From: Albifimbria verrucaria
Lineage: Eukaryota > Ascomycota > Sordariomycetes > Hypocreales > Stachybotryaceae
Direction of reading: 5' to 3'
Length of the DNA stretch: 64,000 nucleotides
Assembly (NCBI GenBank): GCA_020081605.1
Contig: JAHREC010000009.1
Coordinates: 2,170,001 to 2,234,000 of the forward strand
Part shown: positions 1 to 14,189 of the stretch, piece by piece
Numbering within the stretch: the stretch's first letter is position 1
Layout: each line of letters starts with the position of its first letter
Made by a program: the position numbers and the translations under genes
The notes under the pieces: generated by a model
The model's database searches: none
Told to the model about the DNA's origin: nothing
Seen by the model: only the letters and a program-made list of their open reading frames with translations

Positions 1-3000
1 AATTATTCTCTTAAGAATAAAAAGAAAATAAAAACTAAAATAGAATTTATAAAAAATAATACTATATATAAGCTTATTAATTTTTTATTAAAATAATATA
101 TATTCTATTAAAAATAGATATTTAAGAGTAAATATAATATATAAGAAAATATTATATATTAAAAAGCTTATTATATAATATAAGCTTTTAAATATAAAAA
201 GGAGTTAATTATATTAAAATCTTTATTATTAGTATTAAATCTATAAACTATAAATTATTATTTATAATTATAATTATTATTAATTTTAAGATTAAATAAA
301 TAAATATATAAATTATTTTTTTATAAATATATTAAAAAAATCTATATCTATTAATTATAAAGCTATAATAATAAAATAAAAGAAATTAACTTTAAAAAGC
401 TTTTAAAGCTTAAAATAATTCTTATAAATTTAATATTAAATTATTTTAAATTATTTAAAAATTATATTTTATTATTTTTCTTTTCTATTAAAGTATTTTT
501 ATAAAAATAGTTTTTATATAATTATTTATATAAACAATCTTCTAATTATTAATTTTAATAAAATTAAAATATAATAGCTTAAAAATAAATTAGTATAATA
601 CTTTGAAATAGTTAATATTAATTTATATAAATATTATTTAAGAATAAAAAATTAAAAAAATTAATTTTAAAGAATTTTATATTTAAATTAAAAAGTTTAT
701 TTTTAAAGAATCCTATAGAACTTTAATATATTTAAATTATATTTAATTTATATATTATTATTAATAAAACTCCTAAACTTGATAAAAATAAATTATTAAG
801 CTATATTTTAAGATAATATATAATATATAAAAGCTTTTAAATTATTAATATATTTAATATTAGATCTAAAAGTAAATATTATATTTATAGTTTCTCTTTA
901 TTTAAGATTTTTAATAAACTTTATTTTTAAATATATATAATCTATAGAATAAAACTTTCAATATTCTAATAAAATTAAGAGTATTAAATATATTTATTTT
1001 AAAGTCTTTATATTTTCCATAGGCTATATTAATATTAATTAAGAAAAATGATTTAGAAATTAAATAATTAATTAAGGGCTTTATATTAAATATAAATAAT
1101 AGAAATATTAATTAATTATTTAAAAACTAATTAATAATTACCTTATTATATATGAAAGTAAACACTAAGAGAAAACCCTAAGCTTTTAAAAAGCTATTTA
1201 ATTATATAAACTTTTTATAAAATTATTATATTATATAAATAAAGAATAAAAGCTTCTTATAATAATTATTTATAATAATAATTAAAAGGCTATTATTATT
1301 TTAAAAATCTTTAGTTATATATATAAATAAAATTTATTAATATTTAATATTATTTTCAATATAAAAAAATAATTATAAAAAAATAGAATTTTATTATATA
1401 TTTAGAGAATAAAATAATAAATAAATTATATATATTATTAGTTAAAATTATATATATTAAACTCTAAAAAATATTAAAACTTAAAGAATTATTTAAATAA
1501 GCTTAATATTATATAAAACTATTCCTTTTTATTTTTAAATTATCCCTAATAAATATTAATTAATATTATACTAAATTAAAATAGCTTATTAATTAATCCC
1601 TTAGCTTTAATAAAATACCTTTCTTATATATATTCTCTAATAATATTTAAATTATCCTTGTATTATATAGAATTCAAAAACTATTTCTTGTTTTTAATAT
1701 AATTTATCTATAGAAAAAAATAAAATAATCAATTCATATATATACTTTTATCATTATTAATAAAACTTACTTTATACTTATTATAATTTTAATATTTACT
1801 TATTATTTTTATAGTTAATAAGGCTAAGGCCTTTATTCCTAGCCTATTATTATTATTCATAAGGATTTAAAGAATCTATATATTAAAATTATTTTTTTAA
1901 ATATTTATATTTAACTAAGAAATTACCTAAGATTATTTAATATAATATTTTATCTTTTAATTATATTATTAATTAAAATAATTTATTATTATTTAATTCC
2001 TTAAGCCTTAGCTTTTTATATAGCTATATAATAATAAGCTTTTTAATAATAAATCAATTAATATATATATTAAACTTTTATTATTCTTATACATAATAAA
2101 GTCTTTATTATTTAATACTAAAGAATCAAAATTTATTATATATATATATATATATAAGGCTATTTATAATATTTTCTTCGGCTGAAAATTAAGGAAATTT
2201 AATATTAAAGTATTTATAGTTTCCTTATAATTAATATTAATATTAAGCCTATATTATACTATCTAGGGTATCTCTATATCTAGATTATAGATATTTAATT
2301 TAAAAACTGAATATAATTTAATTTATATAATAATTAATTAATAAAAAATAATATTATTATAATTAATATATTTTATATTTTCTCTTTAGTTTAAGAATCT
2401 CTGAAGGTTTAATATATTTAAAGATAATAAAATTATATTATAATTAATATTTTAATATAATTAAGGTAAGGTTCAATAATCTATAAAAATAGCCTTTATT
2501 ATATATAATATAAAACTTCAGGTATATTAAAAGCTTACTTTTTATTTTTTATTTAAATATAATTTTAATATTAATAATAATTAATGAAATATAAAAAAAT
2601 ATATTTTTATTATAATAAAAAGCTATAAGATAATATTAATAAAATCATCTTTAAATAATTATAAGTTTATAAAAATTTTATTTAATATTTCCTTAATTAT
2701 ATAAAATATATATTTAAGTTTTTTTAATAAAGCTTATATTTCTCCTTAAATAAATTTAAATATAAAAAATAAAATCTTATAATAAATAAATATATATATA
2801 ACATTTAATAAAAAATTAATATTTTTTTTATTTTTATTATTTTATTAAGTTAATTATTATATTTTAATTTTTTAAGATAATTAAAGCTTCTTAAAGGCTA
2901 TATATATTAGAATTATTAATATTAATTATTATAAGCTTTTTTATTATAATATAAAATAATTTAATAAGAAATATTATTAAGTTTTTATAATATTAATATT

Positions 3001-5360
3001 TATTAATATAATAAATAATTAATTTATATTTTTATAATTAAATTTATATTTTTAATCTATTCTTTTTAGGTATTTTTAATTATTATAGATTCCTTATAAA
3101 ATCCTTAAGGTATTATTTAAATAATTTTTTAAATAGCTATTAATAAGCTTATTCTAAAAATTAAAAAATACTTTGAAGCCTAAATTATAAATAATTTTAT
3201 TAATTATAAAACTTTTTATTATTTTAAAGAAAAATCCTTTATAATTAATAAAGATATTCTTATTAATATATTAATAATAAATATTATAAAAACCTTCTTA
3301 TAGTATTTAATTTATATTTAATACCTTTAAAGTATTAAGATTATAATTAATTATTATAATCTTTAATAATTAAATATTGAATTCTTTTAAAAATATAATT
3401 ATTTAAATAATTATTTAGATATAATATATTTTAATTTTTTTATTTATAAATATAATAATAATATAAAAGGTTTTTCTTATAAAGATTATATTATCTATAT
3501 TAAGTATTAATATTATATAATAATTTAATTCATATATATTATTAAAGAATTATATATTAAGATATTCCTTTAAAAGTTAAATTCTTATTATTAATATAAT
3601 AATAAAAAAAAATCGCTATTCTTTTATATTAATTAGCTTATAAAACTATATATTTTTATATTTATTAAGTATATAAGATTAATTAAATAAACATTAAGTT
3701 AATATTTAATTAAATTATTATAAAAATAATATTATTATAAAAAATTATTAATATTAATTATAATAATATTATAAATATTATTATTATTTTTAATATTTAA
3801 ATATTATAGAATTTAATTTAAATTAAGATTAGTCTTTAAGAATTAAAGAATAATATTTTATTATTTTATAATATCCTTTTTATAATACTCTATAAATATA
3901 ATAAATATATTAAGATTATAATTATATATATTTATTAGTTTAATATTAATTTATTATAAAATTTATTATTTAAAATATAATTATTAAATAAAAATTATAT
4001 AAAAAAATTATATAAAAATTAATTTAGTCTATTATTATCTTTTAATATTTATTTATATAAACTATTAATAATAACTTTCTATTATTATTTAATATTTTAT
4101 TCAAATCTTATTAAAATAATCTACTTTTATTATATTAAATAATAATATACTATAAGCTTAATATATTTAGCTTCTTTTAATAAATAATTAAGCTAATACC
4201 TAATTATTTAATAATATTATTTATAATACTAAGTATAGCCTTATATAAAGGAAAAGGTTAATTAAAGAAAGCTTTTATTTTTAATTATATAGAATTTAAA
4301 TTATAGAGTATTAATTATAATAGGGATTATAAGTAATAACGGAGAAATAAATATGATTAATATATTCTATATATATATTATATTTTTAATATTATCCCTA
4401 TAAAAATATTAATATTATATATTCAGGATACTATACTATCAAAGTAATAGACAAATATTAAAATTATAGTGGGTATAGAGTAAATCCCTTATTAATTAAT
4501 ATATATTAATATTAATTTACCTTAAAATTATTTTATATTTATTTTATATTTGTATAAAAATTATTATATAATTAATATAATAAATAAAGGGAAATAGGTT
4601 AATAAGAATATAGAATTAAAAAAAGCTAAAGACTTTTAAGCGATATAAGGTATTTTTTTAATAAAAGCTAAAAACTTTAGAAGCTATAATTAATAAAAGT
4701 TATTATAGGGTTAATAAAAGCTATAAGCTATAAAAGCTATTATTATTAAAAGGCTTAGAAATAAAGTAAGAAATAATAAATAATATATAGCTTAAGTAGG
4801 AATATTAAAATGAAGGATAATTAATATATTAATCTATAACTATAAATATATAAATATAGCTTATTATTATTTTTATTTAAATACTTAATTAAATAACTTT
4901 CTTCTTTTTCTCTTATTTAAATATATATAAATAACTTTTAATTTAATTAAAATAAGATTTTATAAGGAACCTAGCTTTATAAATTCTTAATATATTAAAG
5001 CCATTAAATATATAATAAAGTTTATATTATATAAGATTTTTAAGCTAATTTAAATAATATTTTGAAATATATTTTAAAAATCTATACATTAAATTAATAA
5101 TTATATTAAAGATATATTAAAGCTATTTATAATTTATAAACCTAATATATAATTTCTCTTAAAATATATTATTATTAAATTAAGTATTTTTATTATATAG
5201 CTATCTTTAATAGCTTTCTTTAATAAACCTTAAAGCTATATATTAATTCTATTTATAATATTCTATAGTTTAAATATTAATATATTTAATATATAGCTAT
5301 TTTTAATATAATATTATAAGCTTTTATAATATATATTTATATATTCAAGCTTTAAATTAA

Positions 5361-5423
5361 GAGAAGTGATAGATGCACTATAGTGTTTTATTAGGTATAT
5401 TATAATTGCTAGGTGCACCGTAA
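5361..5423 (+). repeat. left terminal inverted repeat
   Basis: Outer end of the element at 5353-5933, matching the reverse complement of 5863-5925 at 50 of 63 positions. It keeps G/C-containing dinucleotides such as TGCAC and CACCG that are nearly absent nearby. Confidence 0.75.
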
Positions 5424-5862
5424 ATTTTACTAATAAAACACCTCTTCTAGCTATTTTAGGAAAGGAGGAGATTAACCCTATAAGTAGATAAATATTTAAA
5501 AAAATCAATATAAAATCTAATAGAATAGCTATTAAAAAGGAAAAATTAAATACTATAGTATTTTTAATAAATATATTATAAAGGATTTCAATCTTACTTT
5601 TTATAGTCTTATTAAAGATTTATAATAGATTAAAATAGATAAATGCTTATAATCTTATTAAGGTATTTCTTTATTTATTTTTTTAAAGCTTATATAAAAT
5701 AAAAGAATAAATATATAAAATATTTAGGAATCTATATAAATAGGATTTATATAATAAGTTATATTATTAGTATTTTTATTTATTTTTTATAAATTTATTT
5801 ATATTATTAATTCCTTTTTTATATATAGTAAATCTTTAATACTTATTAGAATTACCCTATAG

Positions 5863-5925
5863 TTATAGTGTACCTAGTAAAAACAGTATACCTAATAAAA
5901 CATTATAGTATACCTATTACTTCTC
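5863..5925 (-). repeat. right terminal inverted repeat
   Basis: Inverted partner of 5361-5423. Most differences from the left arm are G to A or C to T, consistent with RIP-like decay of one or both arms after insertion. Confidence 0.75.
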
Positions 5926-7454
5926 TAAATTAATATTAAAATATATTAAAATATATTAAAAATAATATATAAACCTATAAAAAGTAATATTATAATAATT
6001 ATATTTTGATTTTTAAATAAAGATTAAGTTATAATCTTTTAATAAAATATAATTATATAATTAAAAAGTAAAATATAAATATATAAAATAATTAAAATAA
6101 TTATAATTATAAATAAAAATTAATTATTAATATAAATAAAAAGATTTTTATAATAAAAATAAAAAAGCTAATCTTGTTTAAAATATTAATTTAATTAATT
6201 TTAAAGAATTAATATAAAAATTAATAGAATTAAGATTCTATAAATATTATAAATATAGAATTTATATAAAAATAAATTATATATAATATTTTTAATAAAT
6301 ATTATTATTCTAAAAAATATAAATTAACTTTAAAATAATAATATTATAATTTAATTTTATTTATTAAAATATAAATTATATAATTAATTAATTAAACTAA
6401 ATTAATATTATAAATATTATAAATATAATATAAATATTATATTTATATAATAAACTTAAAAAATAAAAATATTTATTTTATAATAAAATAAAAATAAAAA
6501 TATTATTAAAAGATATATTTATTAATTTTATTAATTTAAATTTTAAATTTTTAAATTTAAAAGATTTATAAAATTATTAATCTTTTTATAATAATATAAT
6601 TATAAGGCTTAAAATATTATTAAAATAATTTTAAATTTAATATAAAACTCTTTAAAAAGAATAATAAACCTTTAAAATATTTAAAATTTAATTTTATAAA
6701 TAATAATTAAATTAATATTAAAATAAATTTTAATTATAATATTTTATATATTATTTATAGATTATTAATATTAAGCTTTTAAATTATATAAATATAATTT
6801 TATATAGAAAATCTTTTTTATTATAAATATTATAATAAAAATAAAAATCTTTTATAAAATATAATTAATATAATTAATAAATATTAACTTAATATTATAA
6901 AATTAAATTAAATATAATTATTTTATATTAATTATTTTTATTTTTTTATTATTATTTATTCTATTTTTTTATAATTAATATTTTATAAATTAAAATTTAT
7001 ATAATTAAAAATAAAAATTATTTTTAATTAAAAGATTTTTATATAAAATTATATTTAATATTATAAATAATATTATTAAATAATTAAATATTAATTTAAT
7101 TATTTATTAAAAAAACTAAATATATTATATTTATAATATATTATTATTTAATATATTATAAATAAATTATTTTAATAAAACTTTAATAAAAAATTAAATA
7201 ATTATAAAAAATATTATTAATTATTTATATTAATAAATATTAAAAATTTTTATATAATAAATTAAATATTTTTATATAATCTTTATTTAATAATTATATT
7301 TTTAATAATAAATTTTATAATAAATTAATATTAAAATAATAAATATATATAATTATAAATTTAATATATTTATTATTTTTATAAAATATTATAAATAAAG
7401 ATTTATAAAACTATAAAATATAATTTTTTTAATTTTTAAAAATTAATTATTATA

Positions 7455-7645
7455 GTATTTACTATATAAAGAGAGTCAGGCAGAGATAGTATAAAGTATA
7501 TTCTAAGGTAGGTATATCTATATTATAAGACTAAAGCTTGCAGGCTTAGGGCTTTGCCTATAAGTCTATAAGCTAATTCTAGGGATTATTAATATTATAT
7601 TACCTGCTCTGTAGATTACTTACTCTATACTATAGAGTAAGTTAT
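7455..7645. other. less AT-rich island inside the isochore, with a perfect palindrome
   Basis: About 190 bases with clearly more G and C (GTCAGGCAGAG, CTTGCAGGCTTAGGG) than the flanks. It ends in a perfect inverted repeat with 11-base arms and a one-base centre (7619-7641, arm CTTACTCTATA). No open frame or known RNA is recognised. It may be a fragment of a later insertion or an element end. Confidence 0.45.
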
Positions 7646-9486
7646 CTTAATTTTATAATATTAATTTTAATTTTAATTTAATTTTATAATATTATTATAA
7701 TTAATATTTATAATTTTTTATAATAATATTATTTTAAATATTTATTTAATTAAATATTAAATTAATATTTATATTATTAATATTATATATTAAATATTAA
7801 TAAAATATATAGATTTATAAATTATTAATATAAAAAAATAGTTTTTTTATATATTAATAATAAAAATTTAATTTTTAATAGAATATTTTAATATATAATT
7901 CTTTAATAATAAATATAATATAAATTACTATAAAATATTTATATTTAATATATATATTATAATTTTTATAAAAAGATTTTTTATATTATTATTATATTTA
8001 TAAATATAAAGATTAAATTATATTATATATAAATAATTATTTAAATAATTATAATTATAAAATATATTTAAAATTTAATTATTAAAAATTATAATTATTT
8101 ATTATATATAATATTAATTTTTATAATTATTAAATATAAATTAAATATAATAAAAAGTCTTTTATATTCTTTATTATTATTATATTAATAAAAATATTTT
8201 TTTAATTATATATTTTTTTAAAAAAATATTAAAGAATTTAATAATTAATAAACTTATTTATAATTTAGGTTTTAAGATATTTTCTAATATTTAAAATAAG
8301 GTTATTAATAACTATTTAAAAAGCTATTTAAATAATATTTTAAGGATTTTATAAAGAATCTATAATAATTAAAAAAGCTAAAATATATATATTAAAAATA
8401 TAAATTTAATATTATAAGGGTTTTTAATATTATAAATATTATTCTATAAGCCTTAGGTTCTCTTAGCTATATAGTATAATCAGAGATAATATCTAGTAAT
8501 TATTAAATATTAATAAGTCTTTTAGCTTAATAGCTTAAGAATTTTATTTAAATTAAATATCTCTCTCTTTTTATTATAATATTTAATTATAAAAATAAAA
8601 ATCTATTATTTATTATATTAATTAATATTAATATTATAAAAATTAAAGAATATTTATTATTAAATTATTTTATATTATAATAAAAAAATATATAATAATT
8701 AATATTAATAATTTCAATATAATTTTTAAAAAACTTTAATTATTTTTAAAAAATAAAATATAATAATTAAATTTAATAAAATAATAAAAAAAAACTAAAA
8801 TATTTATTTCTTTATTAAATATTTTATATATATATATTTATTAAAATAATTTATTTTTTATATTTAAATTTATTTAAAGAAAAATATAAACTTTATTAAA
8901 AGATTTTAATATATATTTTAAATAATTAAAAAAATATTAAAAAATATTTAAATATAAAATTATAATTATTTATAAATTATTTTATTAATATTATTTTATA
9001 GTTTTTATTAAAATATAAGATTTATTTATTTAAATTATTTAATTATTATTAATATTAAAATTATATTAAAATAATAAAATAAATAATAAGCTTTTAATAT
9101 ATTTAATATTTTTTATTACTTATAATAAATATTATTTTTATAAATTATTTAATATTATTTTAATTATATTAAAATATTTATTATAATATAATTATATTAT
9201 TTTTAATTATATTAAGATATTAAAGATTTTTAAAAAAATATATATATATAAAATATATTAATTATAATATTATTATTTTTATAATATTAATAATAATCTT
9301 TTTTATTAATTAATTATTATAAAAATTAAATTATATTATACTTTATAATTTAATATTTATAAATTAAATATTAAAATATTTTAAATAATATAATATAAAT
9401 TTAATATTAATAATAATTATAAAAAAATTTAAATATTTTAATATTAAATTCTTTTAATTTTAAGCTTAAGAAAATATTATAAATAT

Positions 9487-9489
<3 letters not shown>

Positions 9490-9522
<33 letters not shown>
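9490..9522. repeat. (TA)n microsatellite
   Basis: An uninterrupted run of about 16 TA dinucleotides within the AT isochore. Confidence 0.9.
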
Positions 9523-9524
<2 letters not shown>

Positions 9525-10455
9525 AATTTTAATCCTTAATATTTAATAATAAAGATTTTATTATTTATAAAAATAATAAAATTTTTAATTATATATTAAT
9601 TAATTTATTATTAAAAAAACTTATTATTAAATAATTATATAAAAAATTAAAGTTTTAAGAATTAAATAATAATAAATTATTTTAATTAATAATATAAATA
9701 AAAATTAATATATTATATTAAATAGTTTTAAATAATTTTTTAATTAATTATAATTATTAAAAAATAATAATAATATTAATATAAAGATTTTTTAAATTCT
9801 TATAAATAATAATAATAAATTAAAAATAAAAGCTTTAATTTTATTTATTATAAAAATAATAAATAAATATAAAAATTATAATAAATATAAAATAAATTTT
9901 TTAAAAAAGCTTATAAAAATATTAATTATTATATTTAATATATTAAATATAATAAATTAATTTAATAATTAATTTAATAAAAATATATTTAATTTATAAA
10001 ATAATAATTTATAATTTTTTTTAATTAATAATATATATTTATAAATAATATATATAAAATTTTAAATAAATAATAATATAATAAGAATTTAATAATATAA
10101 TATATAGATTATATAAATATTTAATAAAAATAATAATAATATATATTTTTTAAATTATTTAAAATAATAATTTTCTTTAATAAAAATAAAAATTTTATTT
10201 TATTAAATAATATAAAATTATATTAAAATTATTAATTAAAAATAATAATAATAATATAATAATATATTTAATAATAAATAAAAAATAAAAAAATAAAAAT
10301 TAAAGGTTTTTAAATAAAAATTAAAAATATAATTAAAATTTTATAATATTTTAATAATAAAATATAAATAAATATATAATAATAAATAAATAAAATATAA
10401 TATATAAAAATAAAATTTTATATTATAAAAAAATAAATAAATTAAATATAAATAA

Positions 10456-10486
<31 letters not shown>

Positions 10487-11524
10487 TTTTATAATTATAA
10501 AATAATATTATTAATTAATAATAAAAATTTTAATTATAAAAATTATATAAATTATTTATATAATTATATTTTAAAATTATAAAATTATTATTTTTTAAAA
10601 ACTTAAAGAATATAAATAATATATTAAGAATATAATATTATTTTAATAAATTATTATAAAATTAAAATTATTTATAAATATAAATATTTATAAAAAAATA
10701 ATTATAATAAAATTAATTTAATTTATTTTATATTATAGAATAAATTATATAATATTATTAATTTTTAAAAGTTAATTTAAAGGTTTATAAATAAAACTTT
10801 AAGCTTATAAGCTTTAGTTTTATAATATAAATATAATTACTTTAGAATATATTTTATATTATTTTTATTTAACTCTTTTATATATTTATTATTATAATAA
10901 ATAAAATAAATAAATAAATAAATATATATATATAAAACTTATATAAATTTTTAAAATATATTCTTATTATAATTTATAATTTATTTATTTTATTTATTTT
11001 AAATTAATTATTATTTAATAAATATATAAATTAATAAATATTAATTCTTTAATTAATTATTAAATTCTTTAAAAATATATTATTAATCTTTTATTAATTA
11101 AATAAAATAAAATAATATTTATTTATTTTTATATTAATTATAATTAAACTATTTTTATTAATTTTTATTTATTATTTTTAAGTTTTAATTTAATTTTTTA
11201 AAATAATTTATTAATTTATTATTTTTCTTTAATATATATACTTTTATTTTATTACTTTTATAATATATTTTTCTTTTCTTTTATTCTAGCCTAGGAGATT
11301 TTATATAAACTAATCTATAATAGAGACTTTTATAATATTTATAGGTTATAATAAATATTATATTTTAATATTTCTTTTAAACTATAAATAACTAATCGCC
11401 TTTTTCATTTATATATATATTCCATAGCCCTTACTAGCTAATAAAATATTCATAGCTAAAAATAAGCTTATATCACTGATTGGCTACTTCCTTACATAAA
11501 CTGTGTGCCTTTGTATTCCGCCAA

Positions 11525-12878
11525 CTATCTCTTCTTTTCTTTGCATCGTTCCTCTGCTTCGGCTAGTAGCAATTCTATCAGGCCAGCGGATACCTGTCGA
11601 ATCGAATTATGATATTCCTTCGAGTCAGGGTAGAAAGGACAAGCCTGGCTTGAACTTGGTTCTCCAAACTCTAATGTCAAGCTTTTAATGCGAGTCCCGG
11701 GATCGATAGACAAGTATCGGGATTGTGTGTAGTCACCAGAACCGCCAGACGTGGGATAGAGTGAAACGCTGGGCCTGGATACATAAGCAATATCTCCGGC
11801 GTTGGAGATGGCTTGAGCGAGTCGACCCGACACCTCTATACCAGCAGCAAGATTCTCAGGGTTATGTATTCACGATACGTGCTATCTGGTGGATCCTCGC
11901 CCAGGATTCCTCGCAACCCGTCGTAGGAAGAGTTCGCAAAATTCTGTTCTGGGTCTACCGTTTGCATATTGTCGATGCCCCAGCCGTATAAGACATCGCC
12001 ACCGTATGAATGAACGTCGATGTACCACGACAAGTCAGGATGGGTATCCTCTACCCATACTGTATTCCTTGTCTCGGCCTCAGAGGCAGGTCCTAGACCA
12101 TGAAATATCTCTGACGCTGGATCGTCAGAGGCGGCAGATCCCAGATTAGCCTTAGGGCTGAAGTACTTGAGGTACTCCCAGATGAAATCGAAATTACGGT
12201 TGATATCAATACCGACCGTCCGAGGCCGTCCGGGAATGCTGCTTGTTGTGTTGCGGTTCTTTCGCCAGCATGAATTGGTGAGGGCATCATAAGCGACACC
12301 ATCGGGATTATTTAACGGCAGGATAACCACTCCTACCGATAGTGCACGCTTAACCTGCCGACTAGAGAACGTCTTGTTGCCATATTTGAGGCCTGAGTTG
12401 GATCGGCTGGCATGGAGTAAGTCTGAAATAGCATAGATAACATTGTCAGGGCTGCCGCGTTCCCTGGCATGAAGGCCACCTTGTATAAAAATTCGAGGTG
12501 TCTGGCCAATAGTGGCACCATAAACCGTACGTTTTTCGAACGTTTGAAATGGGGCTGCAAAGACATTGACATTATCGAAAGCGTTCTCCAAAGCGTAAAG
12601 TGCCGAATTTATCTCATTTACATTAAGGATGCTGCCGAGAACGCGGTTCTCTATGCCGAGGCCACGCGGTGGGATGGTACCGCCTTGAAAGCGATCACCA
12701 CTGCCCACCGGGTAGTCGATATGGCCGCTGGACTGACGACGGTCTATGGGAGCCTGTTCGTAGCCAGGCCTTAGACCTCTGAGGTGGGGTAACCCTCGGC
12801 TTCGAGTTCAGAGGGCAATAAGCAAGCGTGAGACACAGCCAAAGCCGTGCTCCAGATGAGTAAGGCCAAAGAATTCAT
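11525..12878 (-). CDS. secreted M14 zinc carboxypeptidase (two frame breaks)
   Basis: Extracellular metallocarboxypeptidase of the M14 (carboxypeptidase A) family, removing C-terminal residues from peptides; about 451 residues. The ATG at 12878 starts a signal peptide (residues 1 to about 18, hydrophobic core LALLIWSTALAV) followed by a propeptide-like segment. Family residues are present: zinc ligands in HARE (about His137, Glu140) and DVHSYGG (about His290); the CWRKNRN and GIDINRNFD substrate-pocket segments; and the catalytic Glu of LTLEFGE (about 404). Reading needs one missing base near 12770-12776 and one at the GGG run 11859-11861; with both, the span is a multiple of three. Because all active-site residues survive, sequence error is more likely than a true pseudogene. 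The gene is the last one before the AT isochore, its stop lying about 65 bases from it. Confidence 0.85.
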
Positions 12879-12970
12879 GCTAATCAGAGAGCAATAAACA
12901 GACTGGCAACTACGGATAAAATTTGAGAATATAGGCGAAAGTTGACGCCGTTCATCATCAAGGGAGGCGA

Positions 12971-12978
12971 GCTATATA
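12971..12978 (-). promoter_or_regulatory. TATA-like box of the carboxypeptidase gene
   Basis: TTATATAG on the minus strand, about 93-100 bases upstream of the ATG at 12878. Position and composition fit a TATA element; no transcription data. Confidence 0.35.
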
Positions 12979-14189
12979 AGGATGCTCGTTAGGCATCGTA
13001 TGGTTGCACCACTTGGACGTTTCTCGAGTGTAGACCATACCTATAGCCAAGTAATATGCGCACTGGGGCGGTGTAATCCTTGGCTCTTCGCCCGAGCAAT
13101 GATGCATATTGTATCATAGGCTTTGCAGATTAAGCATATTGCACGAGTCGGAAGTACATCCGTGCCAGCACCTAGAAGATATTTATTGGATAGATGAACA
13201 GCACCTTCTCTCACGTCTCAATAGACCCCTGTACACCAACGTTCATCATCCAGCGCAAAACACAGCCTAGGGAAGGTGTTGCGGGTATCGAGTCCGAACT
13301 AGGTAGGTAGTATTTAATTGGAGTAAGGTGTTATATGCACTAAGGATGGCGAATGCAACTTTACGAGTATTTATGCTGTGTGCTCTGTAAAATAACCCCA
13401 ATTATCAAATGGACAACCGCTAGTCTATGTGACATTCTACCCTCTCCATTTGGTTATCTGAAAGCTATTATTCACCTTCTGTAGTCAGGATTGTTAAATG
13501 TCGAGATGCTCAGGGCTATGATGGCGGATAAAACTATTTATGCAATAATCAGATGTTCAAAACCCTTCAATATGGAGCTTCGGGCGACGTGCTTCCTTTT
13601 CCTTCTATACAAGTTACGGCATCCTGCCCGCAGTGGGTGTTACATTGGCCTCAATAATTATTCCGAATCACTGTGATACTTTGCTCAATCTTTCAGGTCC
13701 TCTCATTTCAATAATTTAGGGCCATGGTCATTGCTGGAGTTGCTACGCGGTGTGACTTGAGGCGCTCTGATCTTCCGCGCCGTGACTTACTTTCGTGAAA
13801 TGAATAGTTGGATATAGCACCGGCCGGCTATCTTTGCTTGTTCTCGTTGCCATGGAGCATATATCCTCCTTATCGCATTCTGGGTACTGGTAGGATACAT
13901 TGAAAGAGACGAGTCAGAAGTCGAACGCGCTTGATACTTCGGCCCAGCCAAAGGGTACTTCGTGCTGAGACCTCATGGTATCAGTTGTCAACTCTTCTTC
14001 TCGATTTAGTGGCTTCCAATGGTCAACGAATGTATGATTTGGGGTTTGCCTAAGTCCACGCTCCAAAGGGGACGACTGTGGTATGTTAAACAAGCTATGC
14101 TTTGGTACTGAACTATTGCATAGGCTAGCACGGTCAACAGACTCCAGCCAAAATTGAAATCGCTGGCGAAATCTGTTGCTGCCGCCAGT
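12979..14189. other. intergenic, no gene seen
   Basis: Holds the upstream region of the carboxypeptidase gene and the downstream region of the next minus-strand gene. Only short chance reading frames are present, plus one TAGGTAGGTA motif near 13302. Confidence 0.6.

Larger units (their letters stand above)
5353..5933. mobile_element. MITE-like element with 63-bp inverted repeats and 8-bp flanking duplication
   Basis: The unit 5361-5925 begins GAGAAGT and ends ACTTCTC. Its two 63-base ends are inverted copies matching at 50 of 63 positions; 11 of the 13 differences are transitions. The octamer TAAATTAA lies directly outside both ends (5353-5360 and 5926-5933). The motif TGTTTTATTAG also recurs inverted inside the left arm, at about 5430-5441. 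No transposase reading frame exists in the roughly 440-base AT-rich interior. Long inverted repeats with an 8-bp duplication fit a non-autonomous hAT- or Mutator-type element, but in AT-only DNA an octamer match has a chance of about 1 in 256, so the class is inference. The ends hold CpA, TpG and CpG that the surroundings lack, suggesting a later insertion. Confidence 0.7.
1..11460. repeat. AT-rich isochore, RIP-degraded repeat DNA
   Basis: Seen: about 11.4 kb made almost only of A and T, dense with stops in all frames and without any convincing gene. The few remaining C residues are mostly followed by T or C (CTT, CCT, GCTT), and remaining G residues are mostly preceded by A or G; CpA, TpG and CpG are scarce. 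Known: RIP in Pezizomycotina converts CpA to TpA on both strands of repeated DNA, leaving this context bias. Inference: this is a heavily mutated transposon graveyard, probably heterochromatic. No telomere repeat is seen at position 1, so the window starts inside the block. Individual ancestral elements cannot be named, except the inverted-repeat unit listed separately. Confidence 0.88.

Noticed and set aside
5314..5508. 64-residue reading frame overlapping the left end of the inverted-repeat element
   Set aside because: Composition is what AT-rich DNA gives by chance, and it crosses the element boundary at 5361, so it cannot be an element gene.
11525..12878. Carboxypeptidase as a RIP-inactivated pseudogene
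   Set aside because: Its defects are one-base losses, not C-to-T stops, and all zinc and catalytic residues are kept; neighbouring housekeeping genes show the same defect.
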